Part shown: positions 37,218 through 47,465 of the stretch, in pieces
Layout of the letters: each line of letters opens with the position of its first letter
Numbering within the stretch: the stretch's first letter is position 1
Source: Amycolatopsis saalfeldensis
GTDB lineage: Bacteria; Actinomycetota; Actinomycetes; Mycobacteriales; Pseudonocardiaceae
Reading direction: 5' to 3'
NCBI RefSeq assembly: GCF_900110575.1
Contig: NZ_FOEF01000006.1
Location: 310,001 to 374,000 of the forward strand
Length of the DNA: 64,000 bases
Translations under genes and position numbers: made by a program
Notes under the pieces: generated by a model
Seen by the model: the letters and a program-made list of their open reading frames with translations, nothing else
What the model was told of the DNA's origin: nothing
Database searches by the model: none

Positions 37218-38113
37218 GCGGGCTGGTCGAAGGACGCGTTGTGGTGGTCACCGGCGCGGGGCGCGGGATCGGGCGGGCGCACGCGCTGGCGTTCGCGGCC
37301 GAGGGTGCGCGGGTGGTGGTGAACGACGTCGGCGCGGCACGGGACGGCAGTGCCGGCGGTGACGCCCCGGCCGACCTGGTGGCGGCCGAAATCCGGGCGC
37401 TGGGCGGAAAAGCCGTGGTGAACACCGACGACGTCGCGGACTGGGCCGGAGCCGCCCGGCTGGTGTCGACGGCCGTCGAGGAGTTCGGCGCGCTGGACGT
37501 GCTCGTGGCGAACGCCGGCTTCCTGCGCGACCGGATGCTGGTGAACCTGGCCGAGGACGAGTGGGACGCCGTGATCCGCGTGCACCTGAAGGGACACTTC
37601 GCGCCATTGCGGCACGCCGCGGAGTATTGGCGCACGGAGGCGAAGGCGGGGCGCACGCGGGCGGCGCGGGTCGTGATGACGAGTTCGGGTGCCGGGCTGC
37701 TCGGCAGCGTCGGCCAGGGCAACTATTCCGCGGCCAAGGCCGGGATCCTCGGCCTCACCACGGTCGCCGCCGCCGAGCTGGGCCGGTACGGCGTGACGGT
37801 GAACGCCATCGCCCCGGCGGCGCGCACGCGCATGACCGAGGGCACGTTCGACATGGCCGCCCCCGAAGGCGCTTTCGACGCGATGGCGCCGGAAAACGTG
37901 TCCCCGCTGGTGGTGTGGCTGGGCTCGGCGGAGTCGGCGGGCGTCACCGGCCGGGTGTTCGAAGTGGACGGTGGCCGCGTCGTCCTCGCCGACGGCTGGC
38001 GCCACGGCCCGGCCCGGGACAAGGGCGCGCGGTGGGAGCCGGGGGAGCTGGGACCGGTGGTGGCCGAACTGCTGGCGTCGGGCGAGAATCCGGAACCGGT
38101 GTACGGCGCTTGA
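37214..38113 (+). CDS. Short-chain dehydrogenase of the HIP cluster (Rv3548c-like)
   Basis: A 299-residue SDR of the longer hydroxyacyl-CoA-dehydrogenase type. It has VTGAGRGIGRAHALAFA, the extended VVVNDVGAARDGSAGGDAPA segment, VANAGFLRDRML, Ser in VMTSSGAGLLG and YSAAKAGILGL. The ATG overlaps the first SDR stop. It probably oxidises a beta-hydroxyacyl-CoA in late C/D-ring degradation; synteny is the main support. Confidence 0.82.
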   Translation: MSGLVEGRVVVVTGAGRGIGRAHALAFAAEGARVVVNDVGAARDGSAGGDAPADLVAAEIRALGGKAVVNTDDVADWAGAARLVSTAVEEFGALDVLVANAGFLRDRMLVNLAEDEWDAVIRVHLKGHFAPLRHAAEYWRTEAKAGRTRAARVVMTSSGAGLLGSVGQGNYSAAKAGILGLTTVAAAELGRYGVTVNAIAPAARTRMTEGTFDMAAPEGAFDAMAPENVSPLVVWLGSAESAGVTGRVFEVDGGRVVLADGWRHGPARDKGARWEPGELGPVVAELLASGENPEPVYGA

Positions 38114-38169
38114 ACCCCGCCCGAGGTGACGGATGCCGATGCTCCTGTCCCGCGGCGGGGTGGTCGATT

Positions 38170-38183
38170 TAGGCAATTGCCTA
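38170..38183. promoter_or_regulatory. Palindrome TAGGCAATTGCCTA, possible MarR-type operator
   Basis: A perfect 14-bp palindrome in the 171-base gap between the SDR gene and the DUF2306 gene. It is about 100 bases before the DUF2306 start. AT-richer sequence follows (CTATATTGAC). The protein that binds is not known and no MarR gene is adjacent. Confidence 0.45.
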
Positions 38184-38284
38184 TATTGACCTCACCGGGC
38201 GCTCTCTGACTGACTTGACCGGGTCCACCGCGGCGAATGCGTCGCGGTTCTTCGGTGTTCTCGGGTCAGCAGGGGAGCTTTCGC

Positions 38285-38992
38285 GTGTCCGCAACAGTCA
38301 TGTCACCGGCCGTCCGCCGTCGCTGGTGGTGGTTCCTGTGGGGTCTGCTGGCCCTGCTGGCGACCGGCATCGCGGCCTACTTCGTGCCGCCGTACCTGAC
38401 CGGGAGCTCGGCCGTCCCGATCGACCGGGCCATCGTGGGCTACTACGCGAGCCTGGTGGTGCACGCGCTGCCGGCCGGCCTGACGCTGATCATCGGCCCG
38501 TGGCAGTTCGTGCCGCGGCTGCGGGCCCGTTTCCCGAAGCTGCACCGGGTGCTGGGCCGGGTCTACCTGATCTCGGTCGTCGCGGCCTCGGGGGCGGCGG
38601 CTTACGCGTCCGCGGTCACGACGAGCGGTTTCGCCTTGCAGGTGGCGTTTTACCTGTTGATCGTGGCGTGGTTGTACACCGCGGCCCAGGCCTATCGGAC
38701 GATCCGGCGCCGCGAGATCGCGTTGCACCGGGTCTGGATGATCCGCAACTACGCGCTGACGTTCGCCGCGGTCACGCTGCGGGTCTACCTGATGATCGGC
38801 ATGCGGGTCCTGCCGTCGTCGGTGCCGTTCAAGGACATCTACACCGCGGCCGCGTGGGCGGGCCTGCTCGGCAACGTGCTGATCGCGGAGTACTTCATCA
38901 TCCAGCGCACGCTGGCCCCGCTGGCCCGCCGTGCCCCGCGCTCCGGGTCGGCGGCCGGCAGCCCGGTCGCGGAGCCGTCGGCGGCGGTCTGA
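38285..38992 (+). CDS. DUF2306 membrane protein
   Basis: A 235-residue membrane protein with about six hydrophobic helices. DUF2306 features are LIIGPWQFVPRLRARFPKLH, then RVLGRVYLISV and the later RREIALHRVWMIRNYALTFA, where His residues could bind heme or metal. The GTG at 38285 follows an AGGGGAGC; an upstream ATG is less likely. The function is unknown; the family is loosely linked to cytochrome-b561-type proteins. Confidence 0.78.
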   Translation: MSATVMSPAVRRRWWWFLWGLLALLATGIAAYFVPPYLTGSSAVPIDRAIVGYYASLVVHALPAGLTLIIGPWQFVPRLRARFPKLHRVLGRVYLISVVAASGAAAYASAVTTSGFALQVAFYLLIVAWLYTAAQAYRTIRRREIALHRVWMIRNYALTFAAVTLRVYLMIGMRVLPSSVPFKDIYTAAAWAGLLGNVLIAEYFIIQRTLAPLARRAPRSGSAAGSPVAEPSAAV

Positions 38993-39067
38993 TGCTTGTG
39001 GGCCCGGTTTTGCCGCTCTACCTGGGTTTTCCCGGTTTTGTCGGTGCCGGGTGCGACACTGCTTGGC

Positions 39068-39643
39068 ATGGCTGACTGGCAGACTTTCGCGGCGGCGGCC
39101 CCGTCGCTCGCAGACCGGGTGAGAACGCGTTTCACCTCCGCGGAGAGCCACATCCTGGCCACCCTCCGCCGGGACGGCTCCCCGCGGGTGAGCGGCTCGG
39201 AGGTGAACTTCCAGGGCACCTCGCTCTACATCGGCTCGATGTCCAACGCCGTCAAAGCCCGGGACCTCCTCCGCGACCCCCGCTTCGCCCTCCACGCCCA
39301 CCCCGGCGACCCCACCACCGACGGCGACGCGAAGCTGGCTGGTCTCGCCACGGAGGTGACGGACCCGGTGCTGGTGGCCCAGATTGTGGGCGGTGGCGAG
39401 CAGAGCGGCGGCGAGCCGGGCGGTGGCGAGGGGAGCGGTGGTGAGGGGAGTGGTGGTGAACAGGGCGGTGGTGAACAGGCCGTTGAGGAACAGAGCCACC
39501 TGTTCCACCTAGACATCCGCGAAGCCGCACTGACCTGGGTCGCCGACAACACCCTGTTCGTCGAGTCTTGGAAGGAGGGAAGGGGCCTCGTCCGCTTCGC
39601 CCGCCCGGACAACGGCCCAGCCATCCGCACCGACCTGGACTAA
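39068..39643 (+). CDS. Pyridoxamine-phosphate-oxidase-like flavin protein with a Gly-Glu insert
   Basis: A 191-residue protein with the split-barrel FMN/F420-binding fold: SAESHILATLRRDGSPRVSG, then GSMSNAVKARDLLRDPRFAL and LATEVTDPVLVAQI. A low-complexity insert of about 30 residues, made of repeats of the type GGGEQSGGE, sits before the last strand (HLFHLDIREAALTWV). The insert DNA is repetitive and looks recently expanded. Cofactor and substrate are unknown. The ATG at 39068 is chosen because the fold starts right after it. Confidence 0.75.
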   Translation: MADWQTFAAAAPSLADRVRTRFTSAESHILATLRRDGSPRVSGSEVNFQGTSLYIGSMSNAVKARDLLRDPRFALHAHPGDPTTDGDAKLAGLATEVTDPVLVAQIVGGGEQSGGEPGGGEGSGGEGSGGEQGGGEQAVEEQSHLFHLDIREAALTWVADNTLFVESWKEGRGLVRFARPDNGPAIRTDLD

Positions 39644-39676
39644 CCCCGACCACGACGGCCCTCGACCGGAACCGCA

Positions 39677-40046
39677 CTCGGCCGCGATGGCGCTGGGCCG
39701 CGATGGCGCTGGGCCGCGATGGCGCTGGGCCGCGATGGCACTCGGCCACGACGGCACTCGGCCACGACCGCACTCGACCGCGATAGCGCTGGGCTGCAAG
39801 GGTGCTGGGCTGCGATGGCACTCGGCCGCAAGGGTGCTGGGCTGCGATGGCACTCGGCCGAAACGGCGCTGGGCTGTGGTGGCGTTCGGCTGTGGTGGTG
39901 CTGGGCCGCGGCGGTGTTCGGCTGTGGTGGCGTTCGGCCGCGACAGCGCCGGGCCGTGGTGGCGCTCGGCCGAAACGGCGCTGGGCTGTGGTGGTTCGGC
40001 TGTGGTGGCGCCCGGCTGTGGCGGCACTGGGCCGCGACCGCGCCCG
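39677..40046. repeat. Minisatellite, about 23 copies of a 16-bp unit
   Basis: Tandem copies of a 16-base unit, CTGGGCCGCGATGGCG and variants (CTCGGCCGCGATGGCA, CTGGGCTGTGGTGGCG). The first copies (39677-39740) are nearly identical, later ones more diverged, and one copy is shortened near 39990. Since 16 is not a multiple of three, each copy moves the reading frame, and the absence of stops makes long open frames with a 16-residue period on both strands. These frames lack credible starts and domains and are not counted as genes. Confidence 0.9.
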
Positions 40047-40256
40047 GGCACCCAGCGTCCGGCACCCGGCACCCGGCGGCGAGATGCCGGATGGCGGGAT
40101 GGCCGTCTGGCCGGTGGCGGGAGGCTTGGTGGCGGGGAGGGTGGCGGGATATCCGGTGCCGGCAAGCCTGGCGGGATGCTTGGCAGCGGGATGCCTCGCG
40201 GCGGGAAGCCCGCCGGCAATGTCGCCGAGCTGTCGCGCCGCCCGGCCCACCAGCGG
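40047..40256. other. Low-complexity GGCGGGATG-rich sequence
   Basis: Continuation of the repetitive gap after the 16-bp array. It contains irregular copies of GGCGGGATG and CGGCACC motifs up to about 40210. No gene is supported here; the VOC-family gene ends at 40257. Confidence 0.6.
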
Positions 40257-40622
40257 TCAGGGGTTGGTCCACAGGCAGAACGGATGACCGGCGGGATCGA
40301 GGTAGACGCGGACGTGCTCCTGGGGCTGGAAGGCCGCGAGCTGCGCGCCCGCGGCCTCGGCCTGGGCGGCGGCTTCGGCCAGGTCGTCGGCTTCGATGTC
40401 CAGGTGCAGCATCATCTGCTGGTCGCCGGGGTGTGCGGGCCAGGACGGTGGCAGGTGGTCCTCCTCCCGCTGGAAGGAGAGGCCGGGGCCGCCGCCTTCG
40501 GGGCGGAGGGTGACCCAATCCGGGTCGTCCGCGCCGAGCGGCCAGCCGAGCAGGGCCTGGTAGAAGCGCGCCAGCTTCCGTGGCTCCGGTGTGCCCAGAA
40601 CGGTCGAGGTCAGCCGCATCAT
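40257..40622 (-). CDS. VOC-family (glyoxalase-like) protein
   Basis: A 121-residue single-domain vicinal-oxygen-chelate protein. It has [13 protein letters not shown] at the first helix, [15 protein letters not shown] at the central strand and [15 protein letters not shown] at the end, where a metal ligand is usually found. Short actinobacterial proteins of this kind often confer resistance or bind small molecules; the substrate is unknown. Two adjacent ATGs (40622 and 40619) are possible starts. Confidence 0.8.
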   Translation of the reverse strand: MMRLTSTVLGTPEPRKLARFYQALLGWPLGADDPDWVTLRPEGGGPGLSFQREEDHLPPSWPAHPGDQQMMLHLDIEADDLAEAAAQAEAAGAQLAAFQPQEHVRVYLDPAGHPFCLWTNP

Positions 40623-40686
40623 CGCGCCAGCCTAAGCCGTGCGACGCGGGCGGACAGGTGGGCATCCTGGTACGGAGCCCGGGGGG

Positions 40687-41961
<1,275 letters not shown>

Positions 41962-42042
41962 TTATTGACCCTTCATCGGTCAAGTAAACGGGTTTCACTG
42001 AGATGGGTTCCGTAAGTTAACACCGTATGCTCCAATGAGGCT

Positions 42043-42056
42043 TAGAACGTGTTGCA
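42043..42056. promoter_or_regulatory. KstR operator (cyp125 side)
   Basis: TAGAACGTGTTGCA fits the KstR consensus TnnAACnnGTTnnA at every defined position. It lies 39 bases before the cyp125 start, so each divergent gene of this pair has its own KstR site. Confidence 0.88.
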
Positions 42057-42094
42057 GTGTGGGAATCAGCGCCGAACCCGTGCAGGAGGCAGCC

Positions 42095-43321
42095 GTGGCC
42101 GCTCCGCTTTTCCCCACCGGTTTCGATTTCACGGACCCGGATCTCTACGCCAGCCGACTGCCGCTGGCCGAGTTCGCGGAGCTCCGGCGAACCGCGCCGG
42201 TCTGGTGGAATCCCCAGCCGATGAACACCGCCGGTTTCGGCGACGACGGTTACTGGGTCGTCTCGCGACACCAGGACGTCAAGGAGGTCTCCCGCGACAG
42301 CGAGCTGTACTCGTCGTGGGAGAAGACCGCGATCATCCGCTTCGACGACCAGATGACGCAGCAGAACCTCGAGGCCAATCGCCTGGTGCTGCTGAACATG
42401 GACGCCCCGCAGCACACGAAGCTGCGGCGCATCGTCTCGAAGGGCTTCACCCCGCGCTCCATCGCGAAGCTGGAGGACACCCTTCGCGACCGCGCCGAGC
42501 GCATCGTCGCCGAGGCGCGCAAGAAGGGCGAAGGCGACTTCGTCACCGACGTCGCGTGCGAGCTGCCGTTGCAGGCGATCGCCGAGCTGATCGGCGTGCC
42601 GCAGGAGGACCGGCTCAAGATCTTCGACTGGTCCAACCAGATGGTGGCCTACGACGACCCCGAGTACGAGCTCGAGCCGCTCACCGCGTCCGCCGAGATC
42701 GTCGGCTACGCCTGGAACATGGCCGAAGAACGCCGCCGCTGCCCGATGGACGACATCGTCACCAAGCTCGTGCAGGCGGACGTCGACGGCGAGTCGCTCG
42801 GCTCCGACGAGTTCGGCTTCTTCGTGATCCTGCTGGCCGTCGCGGGCAACGAGACCACGCGCAACGCCATCACCCACGGCATGAAAGCCTTCCTCGACCA
42901 CCCGGACCAGTGGGCGCGCTACCGCGAGGAGCGGCCGAAGACCGCGCCGGACGAGATCGTCCGCTGGGCCACGCCCGTGGTCGCCTTCCAGCGCACCGCC
43001 ACGCGTGACACCGAGCTCGGCGGCGCGCACATCCGCAAGGGCGACCGGGTCGGGATGTTCTACAGCTCCGCCAACTTCGACCCCGAGGTGTTCGACGAGC
43101 CCGAGCGCTTCGACGTGTTCCGCGAGGACAACCCGCACGTCGGCTTCGGCGGCACCGGCTCGCACTACTGCATCGGCGCGAACCTCGCCCGGCTGGAGAT
43201 CGACCTGATCTTCAACGCGATCGCCGACGTGATGCCGAACATCACCGAGGCCGCGCCGCCGGAACGGCTGCGCTCGAGCTGGATCAACGGCATCAAGCAC
43301 TACCAGGTCCGCTACGGCTGA
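42095..43321 (+). CDS. cyp125: CYP125, sterol C26/C27 hydroxylase
   Basis: Cytochrome P450 (408 residues) that oxidises the terminal methyl of the cholesterol side chain to the acid, starting side-chain breakdown. The I-helix AVAGNETTRNAITHG, ExxR (EIVR in PDEIVRWATPV), and the heme loop GFGGTGSHYCIGANLAR with the axial Cys are visible. The GTG at 42095 has a GGAGG 6 bases upstream. The pairing with fadA5 and the KstR site supports CYP125 over CYP142. Redox partners are not adjacent. Confidence 0.92.
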   Translation: MAAPLFPTGFDFTDPDLYASRLPLAEFAELRRTAPVWWNPQPMNTAGFGDDGYWVVSRHQDVKEVSRDSELYSSWEKTAIIRFDDQMTQQNLEANRLVLLNMDAPQHTKLRRIVSKGFTPRSIAKLEDTLRDRAERIVAEARKKGEGDFVTDVACELPLQAIAELIGVPQEDRLKIFDWSNQMVAYDDPEYELEPLTASAEIVGYAWNMAEERRRCPMDDIVTKLVQADVDGESLGSDEFGFFVILLAVAGNETTRNAITHGMKAFLDHPDQWARYREERPKTAPDEIVRWATPVVAFQRTATRDTELGGAHIRKGDRVGMFYSSANFDPEVFDEPERFDVFREDNPHVGFGGTGSHYCIGANLARLEIDLIFNAIADVMPNITEAAPPERLRSSWINGIKHYQVRYG

Positions 43322-43374
43322 GCGCGCGGGCCGTGCGGGCCGCGCGGGCCGGGCCGGGCGGGCATGATGGCCCG

Positions 43375-44163
43375 ATGGTCCAAGCCACCGTCGACGTCGA
43401 GTTCGGCGTCCGCGTCACCAAGCCCGGCCTCGCCGCCGTCTCGATCGCCGCGGCGCGCGCCGACGAGGACGAGCTGACGGTCTCCGGCGGCGGGTCGCCG
43501 CGGCTCGCCGAGTTCGAGCACGGCACCCGCGCGGAGGTGTACGACCTGCCCGAGGGCGAGCACCGCGTCACCTACCACGGCGTGCGCACGCTTCGCCGGG
43601 CCTCGGCCGAGCCGGTCACCCTCGCCGACCTCGCCCGCTACACGCGCCCGAGCCGCTACTGCCCGTCCGACCGGATGGGCGGGCTGGTGCCGCCCGCGGT
43701 CTACGCCGCCGAGGGCGACGCGGCGCGGGTGCGCGCGATCGTCGAGCACGTGAACGGACGGCTCGCGTACGTCGTGGGCTCCGGGCGCCCGACCGACGAC
43801 GCGATCGACACGCTGCTGGCCGGCGAAGGCGTCTGCCGCGACTTCGCGCACGTCTGCGTCGCGCTCTGCCGGATCGTCGACATCCCCGCGCGCTTCACCG
43901 CCGTGTACGCGCCGGGCCTGCGGCCGATGGACTTCCACGCCGTGTTCGAGGCCGCGGTCGGCGGCCACTGGCAGGTGTTCGACGCCACCCGCCTCGCGCC
44001 GCGCCAGACCATGCTCCGGATCGCCACCGGCCGGGACGCCGCCGACACCCCGTTCCTGGCCACGCTCGGCTGCGAACTCGACTTCCTCGGCGCCACCGTC
44101 TTCGCCACCACCGACGGCGCGCTGCCCGCCGACGACGGGGACAAAGCGGTGACACTGGCCTGA
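43375..44163 (+). CDS. Transglutaminase-like protease-fold protein
   Basis: A 262-residue cytoplasmic protein with the papain/transglutaminase catalytic triad: Cys154 (GEGVCRDFAHV), His188 (MDFHAVFEA) and Asp203 (VFDATRLA). An N-terminal beta domain of about 80 residues (LTVSGGGSPRLAEFE, HRVTYHG) matches the usual bacterial transglutaminase N-domain. Likely a peptidase or amidase; the substrate is unknown. It follows cyp125 by about 50 bases but need not be related to sterols. Confidence 0.85.
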   Translation: MVQATVDVEFGVRVTKPGLAAVSIAAARADEDELTVSGGGSPRLAEFEHGTRAEVYDLPEGEHRVTYHGVRTLRRASAEPVTLADLARYTRPSRYCPSDRMGGLVPPAVYAAEGDAARVRAIVEHVNGRLAYVVGSGRPTDDAIDTLLAGEGVCRDFAHVCVALCRIVDIPARFTAVYAPGLRPMDFHAVFEAAVGGHWQVFDATRLAPRQTMLRIATGRDAADTPFLATLGCELDFLGATVFATTDGALPADDGDKAVTLA

Positions 44164-44211
44164 ACGCGTGTCCGGTGCGACAAACCGGGGCGCGCTGGGT
44201 AGACAGGCATC

Positions 44212-45234
44212 GTGAAGCGTTCCCGTGACAGTCCCGGGCCCAGCCGATGGGCCAGGGCGCGGGCCCGGTACCGGTGGCTCGACCACCTGGCCCGGGCCAC
44301 CAACCGGTATCTCGAGTACGGCGGCTACCACTACGTCGCCTCGATCACCTACTTCAGCCTGCTTTCGCTGGTGCCGTTGCTGATGCTGTCCTCATCGGCC
44401 GCCGGCTTCGTGCTGGCGACCCAGCCGCAGCTGCTCGACTCGCTGGTGCACGCGATCTCCGGCACGCTGCCGGGCACGCTCGGGGACAAGGCCACCGACC
44501 TGCTGACCGGTTTCGTCGAGCAGCGCACCGGCGTCGGCCTCGCGGGCCTGGTCGTCGGGCTGTACTCGGGCTGGAACTGGATGAACGCGCTGCGGGACGC
44601 GCTCACCGCGATGTACGGCCAGAACCGCTCGGACCAGCCGCTGCTGCGCGCCATCCTGGTGGACGTGCTCGCGTTGCTGGGCCTGGCCGGCGCGTTGCTC
44701 GTGTCGTTCGGGATCAGCGTGTCCGGCACCGCGGTCGGCCGCTACCTGCTGAGGCTGGTCGGGGTCACCGACCAGAGCTGGGGCCACGCCGTGCTGTCGG
44801 CCACGTCCGTGCCGCTGGCGCTGCTCGCGGACTGGCTGGTTTTCCTCTGGGTGCTCACGCGGCTGCCGCGCGAACGGGTCGGCTGGCGCAGTGCGATGCG
44901 CGGCGCGGTGGCCGCGGCGATCGGCTTCGAGCTGCTGAAGCAGGCGGGCGGCTTCTACCTGACGTTGATCGGCGACTCGCCCTCGGGCGTCGCGTTCGGC
45001 TCGGTGATCGGCCTGCTGTTCTTCATCTCCCTGATCGCGCGGATGCTGGTCTACATCACCGCGTGGACGGCGACGGCCGGTGACGCCCCGCGCCAGCCGA
45101 TCCCGCCGCCGTCACCGACCACGCTGCGGCCGGTGGTCGCGCCGAAGTCGAACGGCGCCGTGCCCGCGGCCATCGGCGTGGTCCTCGGGGCGCTGGGCAC
45201 GCTGTTCGCCTTGCGCGGCCGCCGCCGGGACTAG
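44212..45234 (+). CDS. YihY/BrkB-family inner membrane protein
   Basis: A 340-residue membrane protein with six main helices, of the YihY/BrkB type once annotated as ribonuclease BN. It has LARATNRYLEYGGYHYVASI, then TYFSLLSLVPLLMLSSSAAG, and the central GLYSGWNWMNALRDALTAMYG that marks the family. A proline-rich cytoplasmic tail ends with a short hydrophobic stretch and RGRRRD. A role in envelope or lipid transport is suspected; it is not specific to sterol metabolism. Confidence 0.82.
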   Translation: MKRSRDSPGPSRWARARARYRWLDHLARATNRYLEYGGYHYVASITYFSLLSLVPLLMLSSSAAGFVLATQPQLLDSLVHAISGTLPGTLGDKATDLLTGFVEQRTGVGLAGLVVGLYSGWNWMNALRDALTAMYGQNRSDQPLLRAILVDVLALLGLAGALLVSFGISVSGTAVGRYLLRLVGVTDQSWGHAVLSATSVPLALLADWLVFLWVLTRLPRERVGWRSAMRGAVAAAIGFELLKQAGGFYLTLIGDSPSGVAFGSVIGLLFFISLIARMLVYITAWTATAGDAPRQPIPPPSPTTLRPVVAPKSNGAVPAAIGVVLGALGTLFALRGRRRD

Positions 45235-45241
45235 CGCGCCG

Positions 45242-46405
45242 TCAGCGGGGCTTGGCCGACCCGACCACCCACATGCTGAAGTACTGCGAGCCGCCGCCGT
45301 ACGCGTGGCCGAGCGCCACCCGGGCGCCGTCCACCTGGTAGTCGCCGGCGCGGCCCATCACCTGCTTGGCCGCCTCGGAAAACCGCAGCATCCCGGACGC
45401 GCCGATCGGGTTGGACGAGAGCACGCCGCCCGACGGGTTGACCGGCAGCCGGCCGCCGATCGCGGTTTCGCCCGCCTCGGTCACCTTCCAGCCCTGGCCC
45501 TCCGCGGCGAAGCCGAGGTTCTCCAGCCACATCGGCTCGAACCAGGAGAACGGCACGTAGATCTCCGCGACGTCCACTTCGGACAGCGGGTCGGTGATCC
45601 CGGCCTCGTGCCACAGCGCCGCCGCGGCGTCCCGGCCGGCCTGCGGGCTCACCTGGTCGCGCCCGGCGAACGTGGTGGGCTCGGTGCGCATGGCCGTCGC
45701 GTGGATCCAGGCGGCGCCGCCCTCGACGGCGTCACCGGCCGCCTCGTCGCCGATCACCATCGCGCAGGCGCCGTCGGAAGACGGGCAGGTCTCGTCGTAG
45801 CGGATCGGGTCCCACAGCATCTGCGACGCCTGCACGGACTCGACCGTGATGTCCGCCTGTTGCAGATGCGCGTACGGGTTGAGCGCCCCGTTGCGACGGT
45901 CCTTCGCCGCGACGATGGCGCCGATGTGCTCCGGCGCGCCGGAGCGGCGGATGTAGGAGCGCACATGCGGCGCGAAGTAACCGCCCGCGCCGGCGCCCAC
46001 CGGCATCTGGAACGGCGGCAGGATCGACAGGCCCCACATCGCGTTCGACTCCGACTGCTTCTCGAACGCCACGGTGAGCACCCGCCGGTGGATCCCGGCC
46101 TGCACCAGCGACGTGGCCACGAGCGCGGTCGAGCCGCCGACGGAGCCCGCGGTGTGCACGCGCAGCAACGGTTTCCCGGTCGCGCCGATGGCGTCGGCCA
46201 GGAACAGCTCGGGCATCATCACGCCCTCGAACAGGTCCGGCGCCTTGCCGAGGACCACGGCCTCGATCTCGTCCCAGCCGACACCGGCGTCGGCCATCGC
46301 GCGGTCGATCGCCTCGCGCAAGAGCCCGGGCATGGACACGTCGAGGCGCTTGGCCCGGTGGTGCGTCTGCCCGGTGCCGAGCACCGCGGCGAGCTGCTTG
46401 GTCAT
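45242..46405 (-). CDS. ltp3: Ltp3, thiolase-like aldol-lyase of sterol side-chain degradation
   Basis: A 387-residue thiolase-fold lipid-transfer (SCP-x) type protein, like Rv3523. It has HTAGSVGGSTALVATSLVQA, where the nucleophilic Cys of true thiolases is missing, KQSESNAMWGLSI, and the C-terminal GGVLSSNPIGASGMLRFSEA and GHAYGGGSQYFSMWV. In Rhodococcus, Ltp3 and Ltp4 were shown to be needed for C-24-branched sterol side chains, acting as aldol lyases. Start and stop overlap or abut the neighbouring genes; it is last in the trio behind a KstR site. Confidence 0.85.
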   Translation of the reverse strand: MTKQLAAVLGTGQTHHRAKRLDVSMPGLLREAIDRAMADAGVGWDEIEAVVLGKAPDLFEGVMMPELFLADAIGATGKPLLRVHTAGSVGGSTALVATSLVQAGIHRRVLTVAFEKQSESNAMWGLSILPPFQMPVGAGAGGYFAPHVRSYIRRSGAPEHIGAIVAAKDRRNGALNPYAHLQQADITVESVQASQMLWDPIRYDETCPSSDGACAMVIGDEAAGDAVEGGAAWIHATAMRTEPTTFAGRDQVSPQAGRDAAAALWHEAGITDPLSEVDVAEIYVPFSWFEPMWLENLGFAAEGQGWKVTEAGETAIGGRLPVNPSGGVLSSNPIGASGMLRFSEAAKQVMGRAGDYQVDGARVALGHAYGGGSQYFSMWVVGSAKPR

Positions 46406-47454
46406 CGCGACTCCAGTACGGCGAGGAGGTTCTGCTGCAGAGCGGGGCCACCGGTAGCGTGCGCGACCGCTTTCGAAGCCTCGCCCCGGTGGATGCGGGC
46501 GGCGGCCTCGCCGATCCGGGCCAGCCCGGCGGAGAACATCGGATTTCCGGTCAGCGCGCCGCCGGAGGGATTGATCCGGACGTCAGCGCCGAGGCCGAGC
46601 GCGCTGCGCAGGATCAGCTCCTGATGCGTGAACTGCGCGTGCAGCTCCGCCAGTTCGACGCCGTCGAGGTCCAGGGCTTTCGCTGCGGCCTCGGTGGACG
46701 GTGAACGCGTGAGGTCCCGCGCGCCGAGCACGGGGGAGTCGACGCGGTGCTCGATCCCGGTGAGGATCGCGGGCCGGTCCACCAGGTCCTTGGCCCGCTC
46801 CGCGCTGGCCAGCACGATCACCGCGGCCCCGTCGGAGACCGGTGCGATGTCGTGTTCCCGCAAGGGATCCGCGACGTACGGCGCGTCCATCAGCTCCGCG
46901 GTCCCGACCACTCCGGACACCTGCGCGGCGGGATTGCCGGCGGCGTCCGCGCGTGAGCGGACGGCGACTTCGGCCAAGTCCTTTTCGGACCAGAGCCCGG
47001 CGTCCAGGCCCATTCGCGCCTGGAGCCCGGCGATCGCGAGCGAATCCGGCCACAGCGGGCCGACGACGTACGGGTCCAGCTGCATCGCCAGCACCCGGCG
47101 CAACTGTCCCGCACTGGCCTTGCCGAAGCCGTAGACGAGCGCGGTGTCGACCTCGCCCATCCGGATCTTCAGCCAGGCCTCGTACAGCGCCCAGGCCGCG
47201 TCCATCTCGACGTGGGACTCGTGGATCGGCGGGAACGCGCCGATGGCGTCCACCGCGGCGATGAACGAGAACGCGCGCCCGGCCAGGTAGTCCGAGGAGC
47301 CGGAGCACCAGAACCCGATGTCCTCTTTGGACAAACCGGTGGCGGCGAAGACCTCGGCGAAGATCGGCACCAGCATCTCGACGCCGTTGGTGGTGCCAGG
47401 GGTCTCCCGGACGTTCGGCGCCTGCGCGAACCCGGCGACGGCGACTTCAGGCAT
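46402..47454 (-). CDS. ltp4: Ltp4, thiolase-like aldol-lyase partner
   Basis: A 350-residue thiolase-fold lipid-transfer protein, similar in length to Rv3522. Features are PGTTNGVEMLVPIFAEVFAA, the FWCSGSSDYLAGRAFSFIA region (Cys at the start of the active-site strand), HVEMDAAWALYEAWLKIRMG and INPSGGALTGNPMFSAGLAR. The ATG at 47454 follows GAGGTG; a GTG at 47469 would overlap the DUF35 gene. Its product and Ltp3 probably form a complex with the adjacent DUF35 protein, comparable to Ltp2-ChsH2. Confidence 0.85.
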   Translation of the reverse strand: MPEVAVAGFAQAPNVRETPGTTNGVEMLVPIFAEVFAATGLSKEDIGFWCSGSSDYLAGRAFSFIAAVDAIGAFPPIHESHVEMDAAWALYEAWLKIRMGEVDTALVYGFGKASAGQLRRVLAMQLDPYVVGPLWPDSLAIAGLQARMGLDAGLWSEKDLAEVAVRSRADAAGNPAAQVSGVVGTAELMDAPYVADPLREHDIAPVSDGAAVIVLASAERAKDLVDRPAILTGIEHRVDSPVLGARDLTRSPSTEAAAKALDLDGVELAELHAQFTHQELILRSALGLGADVRINPSGGALTGNPMFSAGLARIGEAAARIHRGEASKAVAHATGGPALQQNLLAVLESR

Positions 47455-47465
47455 GGGGTCACACC

